Program-made: the position numbers and the translations under genes
NCBI GenBank assembly: GCA_964415185.1
Contig: CAYPZI010000160.1
Span: forward strand, 1 to 5,951
Direction: 5' to 3'
Length of the DNA: 5,951 nt
Source of the DNA: CAYVBJ01 sp964415185
GTDB lineage: Bacteria > Bacteroidota > Rhodothermia > Balneolales > Balneolaceae
Part shown: positions 4,620 to 5,951 of the stretch, piece by piece
How the letters are laid out: each line of letters starts with the position of its first letter
Numbering within the stretch: position 1 is the first letter of the stretch
Notes under the pieces: model-generated
The model's database searches: none
Seen by the model: only the letters and a program-made list of their open reading frames with translations
Told to the model about the DNA's origin: nothing

Positions 4620-4856
4620 ATGAGCACATTAAGCGCACGATTTCCCGAATCTTTTCATAAGCGCTTGAAAGAAATGGCTGATAAGGAAGGAGTGTCAATG
4701 AATCAATTGATTACACTTGCAGTCAGTGAGAAGGTCTCTACTCTTTTGACCGTAGACTATTTGAAGCAAAGAGCTCAAAAAGGCGATCGTAAAACTTTTA
4801 ACGAGTTGTTGGAGAAAGTGCCGGATACGGAGCCGGAAGAGTTCGATAAACTTTAG
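4620..4856 (+). CDS. Ribbon-helix-helix antitoxin, HicB/CopG-like (cassette 6)
   Basis: This 78-residue protein opens with a ribbon-helix-helix DNA-binding motif: TLSARFPESFHKRLKEMADK, then EGVSMNQLITLAVSEKV (about residues 3-40). This is the beta-strand, helix, helix pattern of Arc/MetJ/CopG regulators. The acidic C-terminus (LLEKVPDTEPEEFDKL) is probably the toxin-binding part. RHH proteins annotated as HicB-family antitoxins commonly follow PIN_3 toxins, matching the neighbour, whose stop is one base upstream. GAGG at 4607-4610, about nine bases before the ATG, is a possible Shine-Dalgarno. The frame is intact even though the toxin has lost its N-terminal half. Confidence 0.85.
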   Translation: MSTLSARFPESFHKRLKEMADKEGVSMNQLITLAVSEKVSTLLTVDYLKQRAQKGDRKTFNELLEKVPDTEPEEFDKL

Positions 4857-4863
4857 ACTGTGT

Positions 4864-4975
4864 GTATAACCATGTATTTCCCCGAGAGTCGGGGGCAGGC
4901 TGTGCAGACCGGTTCAGTTTTTTTACCTTACATCAAAGTTGGTCGCCCGGCAGCACAAACGCCAAACCGTTAACT
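4864..4975 (+). other. attC site D, with an extra hairpin in the left arm (ends cassette 6)
   Basis: The left box GTATAAC (4864-4870) and right box GTTAACT (4969-4975) flank a site closely related to A: both share GACCGGTT followed by a T-run, ACAT, CAA, and then CCGGCA-CACAAACGC. Site D is 112 bp against 89 bp for A. The surplus lies in the left arm between GTATTTC and CAGACCGG. The left box matches the cassette 6 start (3838-3844) at 6 of 7 bases. Confidence 0.85.
4880..4894. repeat. Perfect hairpin inserted in attC D
   Basis: CCCCGA (4880-4885), GAG loop and TCGGGG (4889-4894) form a 6-bp GC-rich stem with a 3-base loop. It lies in the roughly 23-bp segment that attC D has beyond attC A. 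It resembles the CCCGAA/TTCGGG hairpin at 5865-5880 in general form. Confidence 0.65.
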
Positions 4976-4983
4976 GTCCTAAG

Positions 4984-5010
4984 AAGTCATCCACCCCGAA
5001 ATACGGATAA
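4984..5010 (+). repeat. Degenerate copy of the AAGTCATCC hairpin repeat in the cassette 7 leader
   Basis: AAGTCATCC (4984-4992) is followed by CCCCGAAATACGGATAA. The same opening word and a closing G-C-GAT segment occur at 5858-5890 and 5921-5944. Here CCG and CGG could form only a short stem. It is probably one member of a small dispersed hairpin repeat family. Confidence 0.45.
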
Positions 5011-5052
5011 AAGTTGTTGATCGTTGACGGATTGAGTACATTTTGAATAAAT

Positions 5053-5298
5053 ATGTATGCCATGGGCCAGAACTTATTAAATAGAATTACTAAAAAACCG
5101 GATATTTGCCACGGTAAACCTACTATTCGTGGCCTGCGATACCCAGTGGACACTATGCTGGATTTGTTGGCTTCAGGCATGAGCATTGAAGATATATTGG
5201 CTGACTATCCTGATTTGGAAAGAGAGGATTTGCTGGCTTGTTTGGAATACGCAGCTCAGTTATCAAGAACTAAGAAATCACAAAAATTTGCCCGGTGA
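5053..5298 (+). CDS. DUF433-family antitoxin (VapB-like) (cassette 7)
   Basis: This 81-residue protein has the DUF433 hallmark LLNRITKKPDICHGKPTIRG, then LRYPVDTMLDLLASGMSIED, then ILADYPDLEREDLLACLEYA. The first block is the family's signature (RIxxxPxxxxGKPxIRG), and the later helices form a winged-HTH-like fold. DUF433 proteins are antitoxins of DUF5615 PIN-like toxins, and that toxin follows with a GTGA overlap. An alternative start at 5062 (MGQNLLNRI) gives the three-to-five-residue lead usual in the family and may be the true one. No Shine-Dalgarno sequence is seen; a TTGACG at 5024-5029 could be part of a promoter, with a poor -10 close to the start. The frame is intact. Confidence 0.9.
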   Translation: MYAMGQNLLNRITKKPDICHGKPTIRGLRYPVDTMLDLLASGMSIEDILADYPDLEREDLLACLEYAAQLSRTKKSQKFAR

Positions 5299-5648
5299 GA
5301 GTTCTCGTTGACGCTCATCTGCCAAGACGTTTGGCCGAATTTCTAAGCACTCACGGTGTTGAGTCAAAACACACTCTTGATTTAGCAAAAAAGAATGCTA
5401 CGCCGGATCCTGAAATCATACAAATTGCTGATCAGGAAGATCGAATTGTTATTTCAAAAGACAGTGATTTTTTCGACAACTATATACTGGACGGATGTCC
5501 TAAAAAACTATTAATTGTTTCAACAGGAAACATCAACAATCAGGGGCTGATTCGGTTGTTTGAGAAGAATCTTAAAGTATTACGATCACTATTTGAGGAA
5601 CATTCGGTGATCGAGATCAACGAAGAAGAAATTCAAGTTCATTACTGA
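5295..5648 (+). CDS. DUF5615 PIN-like RNase toxin, intact (cassette 7)
   Basis: This 117-residue protein begins MRVLVDAHLPRRLAEFLSTH, the N-terminus of the DUF5615 PIN-like family with Asp6 as the first acidic residue. Asp38 and Glu40 (ATPDPEI) follow, then RIVISKDSDFFD with Asp56 and Asp58. Together these four acidic residues fit a PIN-type metal site for RNA cleavage. The C-terminal half (KKLLIVSTGNINNQGLIRLF) matches the strand and helix usual after the site. The GTG start overlaps the antitoxin stop by four bases. Length, active-site residues and frame are all normal, so this toxin should be functional. The TGA stop lies nine bases before attC E. Confidence 0.9.
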   Translation: MRVLVDAHLPRRLAEFLSTHGVESKHTLDLAKKNATPDPEIIQIADQEDRIVISKDSDFFDNYILDGCPKKLLIVSTGNINNQGLIRLFEKNLKVLRSLFEEHSVIEINEEEIQVHY

Positions 5649-5656
5649 GACCGGCC

Positions 5657-5745
5657 AGTTAACCAGCGTTTCGTGCGGACGTGTGAGCAATTGTTGCCCA
5701 TCGTATTATTAGTTGACACTCCGCACAAACACCAAACCGTTAGCC
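5657..5745 (+). other. attC site E (ends cassette 7)
   Basis: The left box AGTTAAC (5657-5663) and right box GTTAGCC (5739-5745) enclose arms GCGTTTCGTGCGGAC and TCCGCACAAACACC, which pair almost perfectly with one bulged C on the left. GGCCAGTTAAC matches the reverse complement of the cassette 7 start (4969-4979) at 10 of 11 bases. Length is 89 bp. Confidence 0.9.
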
Positions 5746-5857
5746 GCCAGATAAAAAATGCCTTCCCTTGATACTTTTTTGTCTTTTCTTTTCGTAAAAT
5801 TAATGTAATACCTAAAATCCGCAAGAGTAATTATAAAGAATTGATTTTAAAATAAAT

Positions 5858-5890
5858 AAGTCATCCCGAAAGCATTCGGGACTCGCAGAT
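5858..5890 (+). repeat. Hairpin repeat, copy with CCCGAA/TTCGGG stem
   Basis: AAGTCA (5858-5863) leads into TCCCGAA (5864-5870), an AGCA loop and TTCGGGA (5875-5881), a perfect 7-bp stem, closed by CTCGCAGAT. It shares its opening and closing words with the copy at 5921-5944. It is probably a small palindromic intergenic repeat. Confidence 0.65.
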
Positions 5891-5920
5891 AAAGATTCAT
5901 TTAAGTGCTTAGAAATCAAC

Positions 5921-5944
5921 AAGTCATCCGATGACTTGCGGATA
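5921..5944 (+). repeat. Hairpin repeat, second copy with AAGTCATC/GATGACTT stem
   Basis: AAGTCATC (5921-5928), a one-base centre and GATGACTT (5930-5937) form a perfect 17-base palindrome, followed by GCGGAT. The opening AAGTCATCC and closing GC-GAT are shared with 5858-5890, but the inner stem sequence differs. Confidence 0.6.
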
Positions 5945-5951
5945 TTGGGTA

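Larger units (their letters stand above)
57..5951 (+). mobile_element. Integron gene-cassette array carrying toxin-antitoxin modules (no integrase in window)
   Basis: Five sites of 88-112 bp separate small two-gene units. Each site has attC form: a left box ending in TAAC, an imperfectly paired right arm with ACA-rich sequence, and a terminal ACCGTTA-type box with the GTT cleavage triplet. The unit between two sites starts with bases complementary to the left box of its own site, which is the signature of a cassette that was once circular. Sites A and D, and the right arms of all five, are similar to each other, as in sedentary chromosomal integrons where one genome carries one attC family. 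Seven TA modules occur in about 5.7 kb, the gene content known from chromosomal integrons, where TA cassettes are thought to stabilise the array. The integrase gene and attI are not in the window, so the integron assignment rests on attC structure and gene content. Confidence 0.85.
5746..5951 (+). other. Start of cassette 8: no recognisable gene
   Basis: About 200 bases after attC E with no plausible coding frame on either strand. The open frame that can be drawn on the minus strand runs through attC E and has no family features. The stretch holds A/T-rich sequence and two hairpin repeats. A gene may begin beyond the window. Confidence 0.55.

Noticed and set aside
4880..4900. Intrinsic terminator after the RHH antitoxin gene
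   Set aside because: The GC-rich stem is not followed directly by a T-tract; the T-run at 4918-4924 is too far away. It is better explained as an insert within attC D.
2252..5745. CRISPR-like array, because similar blocks recur at intervals
   Set aside because: The recurring blocks are 88-112 bp, imperfect, internally palindromic and separated by genes, which does not match short identical CRISPR repeats with short spacers.
5642..5824. Minus-strand 60-residue open frame across attC E
   Set aside because: Most of it is the reverse complement of the attC arms; similar frames arise over other attC sites, so it reflects site conservation, not coding.

Overview
This window looks like part of an integron cassette array in which every gene-bearing cassette carries a toxin-antitoxin (TA) module. 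No integrase is present. The organism is AT-rich. Most genes lack a clear Shine-Dalgarno sequence and have A/T-rich leaders instead, and the protein style fits the Bacteroidota/FCB group (Bacteroidota, Balneolota or Chlorobiota-like). That placement is an inference from style only.

The array is recognised by five well-formed attC sites, here called A to E: A 2252-2340, B 2946-3033, C 3755-3844, D 4864-4975 and E 5657-5745. Each starts with an R'' box ending in TAAC and ends in a near-constant right arm (CACAAACRCC, then ACCGTTA). The two arms are imperfect inverted repeats with a bulged base on the left arm. The first bases of each cassette are complementary to the R'' box of that cassette's own attC, as expected if each was once a free circle. 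This holds for 9/9 bases in cassette 4, 9/10 in cassette 5, 6/7 in cassette 6 and 10/11 in cassette 7. Further left the sites are degraded. An 11-bp perfect inverted pair (57-67 and 793-803) bounds the first module, but the sites separating the first three modules are collapsed or lost.

Layout: cassette 1 (about 58-807) is a HigBA-type module on the minus strand whose toxin has an in-frame TAG. Cassette 2 (about 808-1585) is a UPF0175 antitoxin with a frameshifted DUF3368 PIN toxin. Cassette 3 (about 1586-2334) is a Phd/YefM antitoxin with an intact ParE/RelE toxin. Cassette 4 (2335-3027) is an addiction-module antitoxin (PF09720 type) with a ParE-like toxin. Cassette 5 (3028-3838) is a second HigBA whose toxin has an in-frame TGA at an expected Trp. 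Cassette 6 (3839-4969) holds a decayed alpha/beta-hydrolase joined to the C-terminal half of a PIN toxin, followed by a ribbon-helix-helix antitoxin. Cassette 7 (4970-5739) is a DUF433 antitoxin with an intact DUF5615 PIN-like toxin. Cassette 8 (from 5740) has no recognisable gene before the window ends, only two related hairpin repeats.

All seven antitoxins are open, while four of the seven toxins are broken, each by a different lesion. The array therefore looks like a stabilised, partly detoxified TA island. Candidate autoregulatory operators are visible in front of three modules. The attC loops of A and B share 10-11-bp words with the leader of the following cassette, which I cannot explain.
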